From Streptomonospora mangrovi (GTDB lineage: Bacteria > Actinomycetota > Actinomycetes > Streptosporangiales > Streptosporangiaceae), in the NCBI RefSeq assembly GCF_027604915.1, contig NZ_JAJAQC010000016.1, positions 82,365 through 146,364 on the forward strand: a stretch of DNA of 64,000 nucleotides, given 5' to 3'. Positions 35,860-45,253 of this stretch are shown here, piece by piece. Positions within the stretch are counted from its first letter, which is position 1, and each line of letters starts with the position of its first letter. The translations under genes were made by a program, and so were the position numbers. The notes beneath the pieces were generated by a model. That model made no database searches and was not told where the DNA came from. It saw only the letters and a program-made list of their open reading frames with translations.

Positions 35860-36917
35860 CCGCCCCCGGTGCCGACCCGGCCGTGCGGCGCATGGCCCAC
35901 ACCGTCCTCATGCCCGGGTTCACCGGCACGGACGTCCCCGCGTGGCTGGAGCGCGCGATCGGCGAGGGGCTGGCCGCCGTGTGCTACTTCGCGCCCAACC
36001 TCGCGGCCGACCCCGCCGGCCTGTCGGCGCGGCTGCACGCGCTGCGCCCCGACCTGCTCACCGCCTCCGACGAGGAGGGCGGCCGCGTCACCCGGCTGCA
36101 CGCCGCCACCGGCTCCCCGCACCCCGGCCACGGCGACCTCGGCGCCGAGGGCGACCCCCGGCGCACCGCCGCCGTCGCCGAGGCCATGGGCCGCGACCTG
36201 CGCGCCGCCGGGATCACCGCCGCGCTCGCGCCAGTGGCCGACCTGCGGCTGGACACCGCCAACCCCGTGGTGGGCGGCCGGTCCTTCGGTGCCGACCCCG
36301 ACCAGGTCGCCGCGCACACCGCCGCGTTCGTGCGCGGCCTGCACGCCGCCGGGGTGCGCGGCGCGGTCAAGCACTTCCCCGGGCACGGCGCCACCCGGGT
36401 CGACTCCCACGTGGCGCTGCCCGTGGTCGACGTCGCCCTGCCGGTGCTGCGCCGCCGCGAACTCGCGCCCTTCGCCGCCGCCGTGGCGGCCGGGGCCGAC
36501 ATGGTGATGGCCGGGCACATCGTGGTGCCCGACCTCGACACCGCGCCGGCCAGCGTCTCGCCGGCCGCCTACCGGATGCTGCGCGCGGACCTCGGGTTCA
36601 CCGGGGCGGCGGTCACCGACGCGCTGGACATGCGCGGGCTGGCCGCCCACACCGGCGCCGCCGACCCGGCGCGGGCCGTGGCGCTGGGCGCCGCCGCCGC
36701 GCTGGCGGCCGGCGCCGACCTGCTGTGCCTGGGCAACCCCGGCAACGCCGCCGCGGACGGGCGAACGCCCCCGCCCGGGTTCGACGAGCGGGTGTTCACG
36801 GCGGCGCGGGAGGCCGTGCTGGCGGCGGTGGACTCCGGCGCGGTGCCCGTGGCGCGGCTGGCCGAGGCCGCCGGGCGGGTCGAGCGCCTGCTGGCCGGTC
36901 CGGCCTCGGCGCCTTGA
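35856..36917 (+). CDS. GH3 beta-N-acetylhexosaminidase
   Basis: This 353-residue glycoside hydrolase family 3 enzyme of the NagZ group has the NagZ signature KHFPGHGATRVDSH (about 171) whose His/Asp pair acts as acid/base, the nucleophile Asp in VTDALDM (about 254), and DEEGGRVTRL (about 70). It has no signal peptide, so it acts in the cytoplasm on sugars brought in by the transporter. The coupling to a binding protein and two permeases matches the dasABC-dasD arrangement of Streptomyces, where the enzyme splits chitobiose. Recycling of peptidoglycan-derived GlcNAc sugars is an alternative. Confidence 0.9.
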   Translation: MTAPGADPAVRRMAHTVLMPGFTGTDVPAWLERAIGEGLAAVCYFAPNLAADPAGLSARLHALRPDLLTASDEEGGRVTRLHAATGSPHPGHGDLGAEGDPRRTAAVAEAMGRDLRAAGITAALAPVADLRLDTANPVVGGRSFGADPDQVAAHTAAFVRGLHAAGVRGAVKHFPGHGATRVDSHVALPVVDVALPVLRRRELAPFAAAVAAGADMVMAGHIVVPDLDTAPASVSPAAYRMLRADLGFTGAAVTDALDMRGLAAHTGAADPARAVALGAAAALAAGADLLCLGNPGNAAADGRTPPPGFDERVFTAAREAVLAAVDSGAVPVARLAEAAGRVERLLAGPASAP

Positions 36918-37001
36918 CCGGCCGAGCCGGGTTCGCCAGGGTGGCAGCACCGCGCCACCGCCGCGGCGGCACGCCACCGCCCGCACGGGAGAAGGGGACA
37001 G

Positions 37002-37229
37002 ATGGCCGACGACCGCGCCGCACACCCGATCGAGCCCGACGACCCCTGGCCGCGCAGCCCCACGACCGTGCCGATCCGCTGCAACGTGTGCATGGACCTG
37101 CGCTACTTCGCCGACCGGCACGCCGAGCACCTCGGCGACTACAGCCCCGGGCCGCACTGCAAGACCTGCGGCAAGCCGATCGAGTTCCGGTGCGTGGTCT
37201 GCGACTCCCAGTGGCGCCCGCTGTCGTAG
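37002..37229 (+). CDS. Small protein with three CxxC motifs
   Basis: The 75-residue protein has CNVC, CKTC and CVVC pairs between residues 26 and 68, enough for one or two zinc sites, and a His-rich middle (DRHAEHLGDYSPGPHC). ATG at 37002 follows GAAGGGG. It stands alone after the GH3 gene with 84 bp between. It reads like a zinc-ribbon adaptor; no function can be assigned. Confidence 0.7.
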   Translation: MADDRAAHPIEPDDPWPRSPTTVPIRCNVCMDLRYFADRHAEHLGDYSPGPHCKTCGKPIEFRCVVCDSQWRPLS

Positions 37230-37322
37230 CGGCGCCCGCCGCCACTGCGGCGGCGCGGGCCGGCGGTCGGCGGCGGCCCGCCGGCCCCCGCCGGCCCCCG
37301 GCCGGCCCCCGGCGCCGCGGCC

Positions 37323-38864
37323 TCAGCGCAGCTCGCGCTTGAGGATCTTGCCGGTGGCGGTCATCGGCAGCTCGTCGCGGAACTCCACCAGGCGCGGGTA
37401 CTTGTAGCCGGCCAGCCGCTCCTTGGCCCAGTCCACGAGCTGCTGCTCGGTCAACTGCGCCCCCTCCTCGCGGATGACGTAGGCCTTGATCTCCTCGCCG
37501 TGGCTCTCGTGCGGCACACCCACCACGGCGGCGAGGCTGACCTCGGGGTGGGTCATCAGCACCTCCTCCAGCTCGCGCGGGTAGACGTTGTAGCCGCCCC
37601 GGATGATCATGTCCTTGGAGCGGTCGACGATGAAGTAGAACCCGTCCTCGTCGCGGCGGGCGATGTCGCCGGTGCGGAACCAGCCGTCGCGGAACACCTG
37701 CTCGTCGGCGTCGGGGCGGTTGTGGTAGCCCTTCATCACGCAGTGGCCGCGCACCGCGATCTCGCCGGGGCCCTCGCCCTCGACGTCGTTGAACGCGCTG
37801 TCGACCAGCTTCATCTCCACGCCCCAGATCGGCAGGCCGATCGAGCCGGGCTTGGCCTTGACACGGGGGTTGTTGAACGACACCACCGGCGAGGTCTCCG
37901 ACAGGCCGTAGCCCTCCAGGATCTCCACGCCGAAGCGCTCCTTGACCTGGCGGGAGAGTTCGGCCGGCAGCGCGCTGCCGCCCGAGACCGCGACGTTGAG
38001 GCGCTTGGCGATCCCCTCGACGTCGTGCTCGCCCTTGGCGCCCAGCAGGCCCCAGTACATGGTGGGCACCCCGGCGAAGACGGTGACGCCCTCCTTCTCC
38101 ATCAGCGACAGCGCCTCGTCGCCGTCGAAGCGGGCCTGGAGCACCAGCGTGGCGTGCCGGTAGAGGCCGCAGTTGAGCATGGTGGTCTGGCCGAAGATGT
38201 GGAACAGCGGGAGCACGGTGAGGTAGACGTCGTGCTCGGTGCGCTCGAACAGGGCGTCGGAGGCCACCGCGTTGAACAGCAGGTTCATGTGCGACAGTTG
38301 GGCGCCCTTGGGGCTGCCGGTGGTGCCGCTGGTGTAGATGATCACGGCGGTGTCGTCGGCCTCGGTGCGCACCGTGGAGAACGTGCCGGGCCGGCCGTCC
38401 AGCGCCGCCCACAGGGTCTCGGCGCCCTCGATGGTGGACTCGGTGGCGCCGGGGGTGGCCGGCAGGTCGATGAACAGCTCGCAGGTCTCGGTCTCGCGGA
38501 AGGCGGCGAAGGCGCGCTCGCCCAGCGGCAGCTCGGGGGTGCCGGCGAAGGCGAACAGCGCCTTGGCTCCGGAGTCGCGCAGGTGGTAGGCGATCTCGCG
38601 GCTGGTGAGCAGCACGTTGAGGGGGACCACCACCGCGCCGGCCTTCAGTGCGCCGAAGTACACGAACGGGAAGTAGGGGGTGTTGGGGGAGGCGAGCGCG
38701 ACCCGGTCGCCGGGCGCGATGCCCCGCGCCACCAGCAGGTTGGCCACCTGGTTGGCGATCATGTCGACCAGGGCGTAGTTGAGCCGCAGGTCACCGAACA
38801 CCAGGCAGTCGCGGTCCGGAGTGGTCCGGGCGCCGTCTTCGAGCAGTGCGGCGAGGTTGAGCAT
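37323..38864 (-). CDS. Long-chain acyl-CoA ligase
   Basis: This 513-residue AMP-forming adenylate enzyme has the P-loop YTSGTTGSPKGAQLSH (about 176), the motif GYGLSET, the hinge DRSKDMIIRGGYNVYP, and the catalytic lysine in TATGKILKR close to the C-terminus. The lack of a signal and the size fit a cytoplasmic fatty-acid CoA ligase. It starts at ATG 38864. It lies on the strand opposite to the sugar operon; use of branched fatty acids is possible but not shown. Confidence 0.92.
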   Translation of the reverse strand: MLNLAALLEDGARTTPDRDCLVFGDLRLNYALVDMIANQVANLLVARGIAPGDRVALASPNTPYFPFVYFGALKAGAVVVPLNVLLTSREIAYHLRDSGAKALFAFAGTPELPLGERAFAAFRETETCELFIDLPATPGATESTIEGAETLWAALDGRPGTFSTVRTEADDTAVIIYTSGTTGSPKGAQLSHMNLLFNAVASDALFERTEHDVYLTVLPLFHIFGQTTMLNCGLYRHATLVLQARFDGDEALSLMEKEGVTVFAGVPTMYWGLLGAKGEHDVEGIAKRLNVAVSGGSALPAELSRQVKERFGVEILEGYGLSETSPVVSFNNPRVKAKPGSIGLPIWGVEMKLVDSAFNDVEGEGPGEIAVRGHCVMKGYHNRPDADEQVFRDGWFRTGDIARRDEDGFYFIVDRSKDMIIRGGYNVYPRELEEVLMTHPEVSLAAVVGVPHESHGEEIKAYVIREEGAQLTEQQLVDWAKERLAGYKYPRLVEFRDELPMTATGKILKRELR

Positions 38865-38942
38865 CGCGCCCTCCAGCAGTGTGACGTGGTATCGGTCACC
38901 TTCTTACCGCAGGGTAACTTGTGGGCTGGTCAGCGGGGTGGA

Positions 38943-39365
38943 CTAAGCGCCCTCACGCGTCAGCGTGGCGCTGGCCGGCTGGTTGGCCGTGCCGCTGATG
39001 CCGATCTCCGACACCCGCCAGCTCGACCCGGCGGCGTCCAGGTGCTCGCCCAGGCGCAGCGTGAACTCCTCGGGCTCGCCGCCCTCGGGGCGGGCGCTGA
39101 TCACCACGGCCGGCTCCTCGCCGTCCTCGTAGCCGGTGAGCTGGAGCTCCACCGGGTCGCCCGAGCCGCCCTCCACCGACGCCGGCGTGCCCTCCAGCAG
39201 TTGCACGCGGTCCTCGTCCACCCCCAGCACCGGCGCCGAACTGCTGGGCTCGGGCTCGGGCTCGCCGCCCTGGGCGCACGCGGCGGCCCCCAGCAGCACG
39301 GCGGCGCCCAGGGCGGCGGCGAGGAGGGTGCGGCGGACGCGGCGGGCGGCAACGAACTCGGTCAT
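38943..39365 (-). CDS. Putative small lipoprotein
   Basis: The 140-residue protein has an N-terminal signal with lipobox GAAAC (Cys near 30), a Glu/Pro/Ser linker and a compact beta-rich domain (VQLLEGTPASV, VELQLTGYEDGEEP, EFTLRLGEHLDAAGSSWRVS). It resembles small Streptomyces lipoproteins of unknown function. It is upstream of and on the same strand as the acyl-CoA ligase gene (78 bp gap), so both may be co-transcribed. Confidence 0.7.
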   Translation of the reverse strand: MTEFVAARRVRRTLLAAALGAAVLLGAAACAQGGEPEPEPSSSAPVLGVDEDRVQLLEGTPASVEGGSGDPVELQLTGYEDGEEPAVVISARPEGGEPEEFTLRLGEHLDAAGSSWRVSEIGISGTANQPASATLTREGA

Positions 39366-39724
39366 GGTCGGCGGATCTCCACAGGCTCATCGGGTGTGCC
39401 GCGCGGCGCGGCGGCGGCACGGCGCAACGGTTTGGCGGGTCGGGGGAGCAGAGGCAGCGGGAGCGGCGGCGCGGAGGGACAACGCCCCGGCCGCCGGCCA
39501 CGGAAGGCAGGGGACGGAAACCAACAGGGACAACGGGAAGGGGCACAGCTCGAACGGGAACAGGAAAGGGCCGCACGGACGGCCGGAGGCGAGCGGCCGC
39601 GAACCGCGGGAACGCCTGCATTCTCCCACCGCTGAGGCGATCCCGGTGCCCGGCGCGCGTTCACACCCCGATTCTGCGGGCAGGGGACTACGCACAGGCA
39701 CGACACAGCCCCGAGGAGACCCCC
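39366..39724. other. Purine-rich divergent intergenic region, no gene seen
   Basis: The 359 bp separate the divergent lipoprotein and membrane protein genes. A stretch near 39470-39570 is strikingly purine-rich on the plus strand with many GGGAA/GGGACA words; no open frame has a start signal. No clear palindrome was seen. Confidence 0.4.
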
Positions 39725-40288
39725 ATGTCGACAGTTTGGGCCGTTGGCATCATCATCGCCGCGTGCGCGGTGTTCGCCATCTGGTGCCTGGTGCGCTGGA
39801 CCGCGCAGCCGCGCACCTACTTCCGCGGCGGCCTGGCCGACCCCGAGCGCCGCCGCTTCCCGTGGTGGCAGCGCGGCCGCCTGGCACCCCAGACCGTCGT
39901 GGAGGAGCCGGCCGATCGCGGGATCATGGACACCAGCATCGACCACGAGGCCGCCACCCTGATCGAGGGCCCGCGCCACGAGTCGGTCCCCATCAGCACC
40001 AGCATCGACCGCGAGGCCCGCAAGCTGGCCGAGGAGGACGCCACCGGCGAACCGGCCCCCGACCACGCCGTCGAGGTCCACCGCCCGGCCGTCCGCCACG
40101 AGGCCGAACTGGAGCCCGACCCGGTGCGCCAGCGCCGCCTGGCCGCCGAGGAGCACGAGAAGGCCGCCGAGGAGTACCGCCGCGCCGCCGAGGCCCGCGA
40201 GCCCGGAGGCGCCCCCGCCGACGAGCCCGCCGGCGGCGAAATCCGCCGCACCCACACTTTCGACCGCACCAACCGCGACAACGTGTAA
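39725..40288 (+). CDS. Single-pass membrane protein, hypothetical
   Basis: The 187-residue protein has one N-terminal membrane helix (VWAVGIIIAACAVFAIWCLV, residues 4-23), then a basic patch and a long hydrophilic, Glu/Ala/His-rich cytoplasmic tail. The tail has repeated short motifs (SIDHEAATLIEGPRHES, SIDREARKLAEE) and a helical coiled-coil-like segment (QRRLAAEEHEKAAEEYRRAA). ATG at 39725 follows GAGGAGA. No family is recognised. Confidence 0.7.
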   Translation: MSTVWAVGIIIAACAVFAIWCLVRWTAQPRTYFRGGLADPERRRFPWWQRGRLAPQTVVEEPADRGIMDTSIDHEAATLIEGPRHESVPISTSIDREARKLAEEDATGEPAPDHAVEVHRPAVRHEAELEPDPVRQRRLAAEEHEKAAEEYRRAAEAREPGGAPADEPAGGEIRRTHTFDRTNRDNV

Positions 40289-40597
40289 CCCCGTTCAGGA
40301 GCCAAAGGACCACACCCCACCGAGATCCGGCGCCGTCCCGGGCGGCGGGCGCGCGACGGCGGGGCGAGGCGGGGGCGGGCCGCGCCGCTTCGTGTTGCGG
40401 GCACGCGGCGATCGCGCGGCGCCGTGCCGCGGACGCGCGTCAACGCGTCGAGAAGGCGCGGCGAACCGCGCTAACCTTGAGGTGGACACCCGGCTGGTGA
40501 GACTGCGGCGAGGCCGAACTCCAGCGGGCGCGGTCTGACCGCCGCCCTCCAGCCGCTCTGTGCCCCCAAGTGCGACCCGTTAGAGGACGATCCAGCG
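40289..40597. other. leuS upstream region
   Basis: About 310 bp precede leuS. TAACCT at 40472-40477 is a possible -10. The 120 bp that follow form the leader. I looked for a T-box (TGGNACCGCG) and for a Leu-rich leader peptide and found neither. Confidence 0.4.
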
Positions 40598-43096
40598 ATG
40601 ACAGCGGTAGACGGCGACCAGGCCGCGGGCGACACCTATGACGCCCGGGCGGTCCAGGAGAAGTGGCAGGCCCGCTGGGCCGAGGAGAACCCCTTCGCGG
40701 CCAGTGAGGATCCGGCCGACGACCGTCCGCGCCGCTATGTGGTCGACATGTTCGCCTACCCCTCCGGCGACCTCCACATGGGGCACGCCGAGGCGTTCGC
40801 CATCGGGGACGTCATCGCCCGCTACGGGTTCCAGCGCGGCGACAACGTGCTGCACCCCATCGGCTGGGACTCCTTCGGGCTTCCCGCCGAGAACGCGGCC
40901 ATCAAGCACGGCACCCACCCCGCCGAGTGGACCTACGCCAACATCGAGACCCAGGCGGAGTCCTTCAAGCGCTACGGCATCGCCGTGGACTGGTCGCGGC
41001 GGCTGCACACCAGCGACCCCGAGTACTACAAGTGGAACCAGTGGCTGTTCCTGCGGTTCTTCGAGCGCGGGCTGGCCTACCGCAAGAACGGCCTGGTCAA
41101 CTGGTGTCCCAAGGACCAGACCGTGCTCGCCAACGAGCAGGTCGTGCAGGGCCGCTGCGAGCGCTGCGGTACCGAGGTCGTGCGCCGCAGCCTGAACCAG
41201 TGGTACTACCGCATCACCTCCTACGCCGACCGGCTGCTGGACGACATGGACCAGTTGGAGAACGGCAACTGGCCCGACGACGTCCTGACGATGCAGCGCA
41301 ACTGGATCGGCCGCTCCCACGGCGCCGACGTGCGCTTCGCCATCGAGGGGCGCGACGAACCGGTCTCCGTCTTCACCACCAGGCCCGACACCCTCTACGG
41401 CGCCACGTTCTTCGTCGTGGCCGCCGACGCCCCGCTGGCCGAGGAGCTGTGCGCCGAGGACCGCCGGGCCGAGTTCGAGTCCTACCGCGACCAGGTCGCC
41501 AAGCTGTCCGACATCGAGCGGCAGTCCACCGAGCGCCCCAAGACCGGCGTCTTCCTGGGCCGCTACGCGGTCAACCCGGTCAACGGCGAGCGCATCCCCG
41601 TGTGGGCCGCCGACTACGTCCTGGCCGACTACGGCCACGGCGCCGTCATGGCCGTCCCGGCGCACGACCAGCGCGACCTCGACTTCGCGCTCAAGTTCGG
41701 CCTGGAGGTCCGCGAGGTCGTCGACACCGGCGAGCCCAGCCCGGTCGAGACCGGCCTGGCCACCGCCGGCGAGGGCCGCCTGATGAACTCCGGCCCGCTG
41801 GACGGCCTGTCCAAGAGCGAGGCCATCCCCCGGATCATCGAGATCCTGGCCGAGCGCGGCACCGGCTCGGCGGCGGTCAACTACCGCCTCCGCGACTGGC
41901 TGCTGTCGCGGCAGCGCTTCTGGGGCACCCCGATCCCGATCGTGCACTGCCCCGACTGCGGCGAGGTCCCGGTCCCCGACGACGAGCTGCCGGTGCGGCT
42001 GCCCGAGAACCTCAAGGGCGCCGACCTCGCGCCCAAGGGCGTCTCGCCGCTGGCCGCCGCCGCCGACTGGGTCAACACCGCCTGCCCCAAGTGCGGGGGA
42101 GCGGCCAAGCGCGACACCGACACCATGGACACCTTCGTGGACTCGTCCTGGTACTTCCTGCGCTACTGCTCGCCGGGCGCCGACACCGCCCCCTTCGACG
42201 TCGACCAGGTCGCCAAGTGGGGGCCGGTGGACCAGTACATCGGGGGCAAGGAGCACGCGACCCTGCACCTGCTCTACTCGCGCTTCTTCGTCAAGGTCCT
42301 CTACGACATGGGCCTGGTCGGGTTCACCGAGCCGTTCCGCCGGCTGCTCAACCAGGGCCAGGTCATCAACCAGGGCAGGGCGATGTCCAAGTCCCTGGGC
42401 AACGGGGTCGACCTGGGCGAGGAGATCGACAAGTACGGCGTCGACGCCGTCCGCCTGACCATGGTCTTCGCCGGGCCGCCCGAGGACGACATCGACTGGG
42501 CCGACGTCTCGCCGGCCGCGTCGCTGAAGTTCCTCAACCGGGCCTACCGGGTCATGGCCGAGGCCGGCGCCGCCTCCGCGCCCGGGGCCGACCCCGCCGA
42601 CGGGGACCTCGCGCTGCGCAAGGCCACCCACCAGGCGCTGGACAAGATCACCGCCGCCGTCGACGCGCACCGGTTCAACGTCGCGGTCGCCCGCATCATG
42701 GAGCTGGTCACGGCCGCGCGCAAGGCCATCGACTCCGGCCCCGGCGCGGCCGACCCCGCCGTGCGCGAGGCCGCCGAGGTCGTCGCGATCACGCTCGCGC
42801 TGTTCGCGCCCTACGTCGCCGAGGAGGGCTGGGAGCGCCTGGGGCACACCGGCTCGGTGTCGGTGGGCAACTGGCGCCGGCCCGACCCCGCGCTGCTGAC
42901 CCAGGAGTCGGTGACGTGTGTCGTGCAGGTCGCCAGCAAGGTCCGTGACAAACTGGACGTCGCTCCGGACATCAGCGCCGAGGAGCTGGAACGCCTCGCG
43001 CTGGCCTCGGAGAAGGTGCAGGCGTTCATCGACGGCAGGGAGGTCCGCAGGATCGTGGTGCGGGCGCCCAAGCTGGTCAACATCGTGGTGGGCTGA
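40598..43096 (+). CDS. leuS: Leucyl-tRNA synthetase
   Basis: The class I synthetase of 832 residues is bacterial type. HIGH appears as HMGHAEAF within [10 protein letters not shown] (about 55), KMSKS as AMSKS (about 594), the editing domain contains [15 protein letters not shown] and the Leu-specific domain sits after the zinc cluster CPDCGEVP. The C-terminal anticodon-binding part ends [11 protein letters not shown] at 40598 follows AGAGGACG. A small membrane protein gene begins 3 bp after the stop. Confidence 0.98.
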   Translation: MTAVDGDQAAGDTYDARAVQEKWQARWAEENPFAASEDPADDRPRRYVVDMFAYPSGDLHMGHAEAFAIGDVIARYGFQRGDNVLHPIGWDSFGLPAENAAIKHGTHPAEWTYANIETQAESFKRYGIAVDWSRRLHTSDPEYYKWNQWLFLRFFERGLAYRKNGLVNWCPKDQTVLANEQVVQGRCERCGTEVVRRSLNQWYYRITSYADRLLDDMDQLENGNWPDDVLTMQRNWIGRSHGADVRFAIEGRDEPVSVFTTRPDTLYGATFFVVAADAPLAEELCAEDRRAEFESYRDQVAKLSDIERQSTERPKTGVFLGRYAVNPVNGERIPVWAADYVLADYGHGAVMAVPAHDQRDLDFALKFGLEVREVVDTGEPSPVETGLATAGEGRLMNSGPLDGLSKSEAIPRIIEILAERGTGSAAVNYRLRDWLLSRQRFWGTPIPIVHCPDCGEVPVPDDELPVRLPENLKGADLAPKGVSPLAAAADWVNTACPKCGGAAKRDTDTMDTFVDSSWYFLRYCSPGADTAPFDVDQVAKWGPVDQYIGGKEHATLHLLYSRFFVKVLYDMGLVGFTEPFRRLLNQGQVINQGRAMSKSLGNGVDLGEEIDKYGVDAVRLTMVFAGPPEDDIDWADVSPAASLKFLNRAYRVMAEAGAASAPGADPADGDLALRKATHQALDKITAAVDAHRFNVAVARIMELVTAARKAIDSGPGAADPAVREAAEVVAITLALFAPYVAEEGWERLGHTGSVSVGNWRRPDPALLTQESVTCVVQVASKVRDKLDVAPDISAEELERLALASEKVQAFIDGREVRRIVVRAPKLVNIVVG

Positions 43097-43099
43097 CCC

Positions 43100-43744
43100 A
43101 TGGCGTGGGCCGGCCGTGCCGTCGAGGCGGCGACCGCCACCCCCGCGCGCCTGTGGCTGACCGCCGGGGCCGGGGTGGTGCTGCTGGTCGCCGCGTCGCT
43201 CACCGCGGGGATCGTCCTGAGCAGCGACGACCCCGCCGTGCAGGCCGACGAGGGCGACACCTTCGCCTCCGCGCCCGCCTGCGACTCCGTGCCGGCCGAC
43301 GCCGTGGAGTCGCTGGTGCCCGGCGCCGCACTGGAGACCAGCGAGCACGGTCCCATGACCGACGCCGACAGCGCCACCTGCGTGTGGACCTCGATCGGCT
43401 CCGGCGACGGCCCGCCGCGCTCCCTGCACCTGGACTTCACCGCCCACTTCACCGACAAGGCGGGCGAGGTCAGCGGTGCGCGGGCGGCGGCGCTGCGGCT
43501 GGAGCAGTTGGCGCCCATCGGCCGGGTGGACGGCGCCGACCCCGTGCCCGAGCTGGGGGAGTCGGCCCTGGTGTGGCCCGCCACCTCCGACGGCACCTCC
43601 GCCGAGGTTGCCTTCCGCCGCGAGAACATGCTGATCCAGGTGTTCTACGGCGGCGACGAGAACGACCAGGGCCAGGGGCTGAGCTACGAGGACGCCCGCG
43701 AGGGCGCGATCGGGGTCGCCGAGCAGGTCGCCGAGTCACTGTAG
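43100..43744 (+). CDS. Membrane-anchored exported domain protein, paralogue A
   Basis: The 214-residue protein has one membrane helix (LWLTAGAGVVLLVAASLTAG, about 17-37) and an extracytoplasmic domain with two cysteines (ACDSVPADAVESLVPG and ATCVWTS) that probably form a disulfide. The same layout recurs in the next gene: a C-[ST/AV]-ADAxESLVPxxxxE stretch, then C-x-W, then a final helical part. The fold recalls DUF3558-like lipoproteins, but I cannot confirm this. ATG at 43100 lies 3 bp after the leuS stop. Confidence 0.65.
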   Translation: MAWAGRAVEAATATPARLWLTAGAGVVLLVAASLTAGIVLSSDDPAVQADEGDTFASAPACDSVPADAVESLVPGAALETSEHGPMTDADSATCVWTSIGSGDGPPRSLHLDFTAHFTDKAGEVSGARAAALRLEQLAPIGRVDGADPVPELGESALVWPATSDGTSAEVAFRRENMLIQVFYGGDENDQGQGLSYEDAREGAIGVAEQVAESL

Positions 43745-43993
43745 GCGGCGGGCGGTCGCCACTCCGGCTTCCGGTGCGCGGGCGGCCGCTTCCCGGTGCG
43801 GCCGGTGTGCGGACGGGGGCGGCCTCGGGCGCGGCGCGGTTATCCATTCCGGTCAGCGCCCTAGTAGCGTGACGGTCGGTTCACATCCTCGGCGGTCCGG
43901 GAACCGGACGGCGCCGGGCGCGCTCTTACCCGAGGCAGGCCGCGACGCACCGCGCCCGCCTCCGGCCGGGCCACGTAGGACAGGAGGGCACCG

Positions 43994-45253
43994 ATGACCC
44001 AGCCACCTTCCGGAGGCTCCGAGCCCGAGCGGGACGAGCCAGACGGCGGGTCGTCGCCCTCGGCACCGCGCTCCGCCACCCCACCGCAGGGCGCCCCCGC
44101 GCCCCCGCCCGCCCCTTCCGCTCTCGCACCCGGCGGCGACGGGACCGCACGGCCCCCGGCCCCGGGAGCCCCCCGGACCCCGGGAGCGGTGCCGCCCCCA
44201 CCCACCGCCGGCCCGGCCGGGCGCGGCGCCCGCCCCATCGGCTGGGACGCGCAGCAGCACGGCGGGTCGGCCCACGGCGGGGACCGCCCCGCAGGCCCGC
44301 CCGCGCCGCAGGGTGGGCAGGCCGCGCCCGCGCAAGGCGGGGACCGCCCGGCGGGGCCGCCTGCGTCTTCGACCACGGGTACGTTCCAGGCTCCGTTCGC
44401 CGCCGGCAGTCCTCCGCCTTCGGCGCAGGGCGGTCCGCAGTCGGCCGCTCCCTCGGCCACGGGTACGTTCCAGGCTCCGTTGGCCCCTAATAGTTCTCCG
44501 CTTTCGGGGCAGGGCGGTCCGCAGTCGGCCGCAGGAGCGCCGCAGGGCGCTCCCGGGGCCACGCCCAACCCCGCGCCCGGTGGGCCGGGGGCGCCCGGCG
44601 GTCCGGGGGCGGGCGGTGTGCATCCGGTGCCTTCGGCGCCCGCGCAGAGCCGGGGGTGCGCCACGGCCGTGGTCGCCACGCTGGGCGTCATCGTGCTGCT
44701 CATGGCGGTCGGCGGCGTCTGGGCCATCGTGGCGCTGACCTCCGGGGGCGGCGACTACGGCACCGTGCCCGACTGCGCCGTCGCCCAGACCGACGCCCTG
44801 GAGTCCCTGGTCCCCGACCGCCGCAGCGAACTCGACCAGCCCATCGACGGCTTCCAGCGCAACTGGCGCGAGGGCCGGGAGTGCCGCTGGGCCACCGACC
44901 GCTCCGCGGAGTCCGTGCCCGCCGCCGCGCGGATGGTGTTCGTCCGCTACGACGACCACGGCGACACCGAGGCCACGGCCGCCGCGGCCGACGCCATGGC
45001 GGCCGCCGCCGGCCCGCACTCGGCCGAGCCGGTGGCGGACCTGGGCGACGAGGCGCTGTCCTGGCACGAGGAGACCCGCGGGTTCGGCTGGGGCTGCGTG
45101 GCGGTGCGGATGTCCAACCTCTACACCCTCACCTGCTACACCGCCTCGATCGACTACCAGTCCTCCGAGGCCGTGCCCGCCGACGAGACCGTCGCGGGCG
45201 CCGAAAAACTCGCCCGCGCGGTCGCCGACGCCGTCGAGGACGGCGACTACTAG
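43994..45253 (+). CDS. Pro-rich membrane-anchored protein, paralogue B
   Basis: The 419-residue protein has a 220-residue Pro/Gly/Ala/Ser-rich cytoplasmic arm, one membrane helix (TAVVATLGVIVLLMAVGGVW, about 223-243) and an extracytoplasmic domain of about 170 residues like that of the preceding gene (DCAVAQTDALESLVPDRRSE, then CRWATD; two more cysteines WGCVAV and LTCYTA). The arm holds an 84-bp tandem duplication. Such Pro-rich arms are common in actinobacterial membrane proteins. ATG at 43994 follows CAGGAGGG. Confidence 0.7.
   Translation: MTQPPSGGSEPERDEPDGGSSPSAPRSATPPQGAPAPPPAPSALAPGGDGTARPPAPGAPRTPGAVPPPPTAGPAGRGARPIGWDAQQHGGSAHGGDRPAGPPAPQGGQAAPAQGGDRPAGPPASSTTGTFQAPFAAGSPPPSAQGGPQSAAPSATGTFQAPLAPNSSPLSGQGGPQSAAGAPQGAPGATPNPAPGGPGAPGGPGAGGVHPVPSAPAQSRGCATAVVATLGVIVLLMAVGGVWAIVALTSGGGDYGTVPDCAVAQTDALESLVPDRRSELDQPIDGFQRNWREGRECRWATDRSAESVPAAARMVFVRYDDHGDTEATAAAADAMAAAAGPHSAEPVADLGDEALSWHEETRGFGWGCVAVRMSNLYTLTCYTASIDYQSSEAVPADETVAGAEKLARAVADAVEDGDY
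44373..44529 (+). repeat. 84-bp imperfect tandem duplication inside a coding region
   Basis: Two units starting CCACGGGTACGTTCCAGG (44373 and 44457) encode TGTFQAPxAxxSxPxSxQGGPQSAA twice. Codons in this patch end in T more often (GCT, CCT, GGT) than in the rest of the gene. Confidence 0.8.

Noticed and set aside
40289..40597. T-box or leucine attenuator before leuS
   Set aside because: No T-box consensus TGGNACCGCG and no Leu-rich leader peptide; the short frame near 40497 encodes mostly Arg and Gly.
40580..43447. Minus-strand frame of about 950 codons opposite leuS
   Set aside because: Same artefact: no domain, no start signal, and the plus strand encodes a full leucyl-tRNA synthetase.
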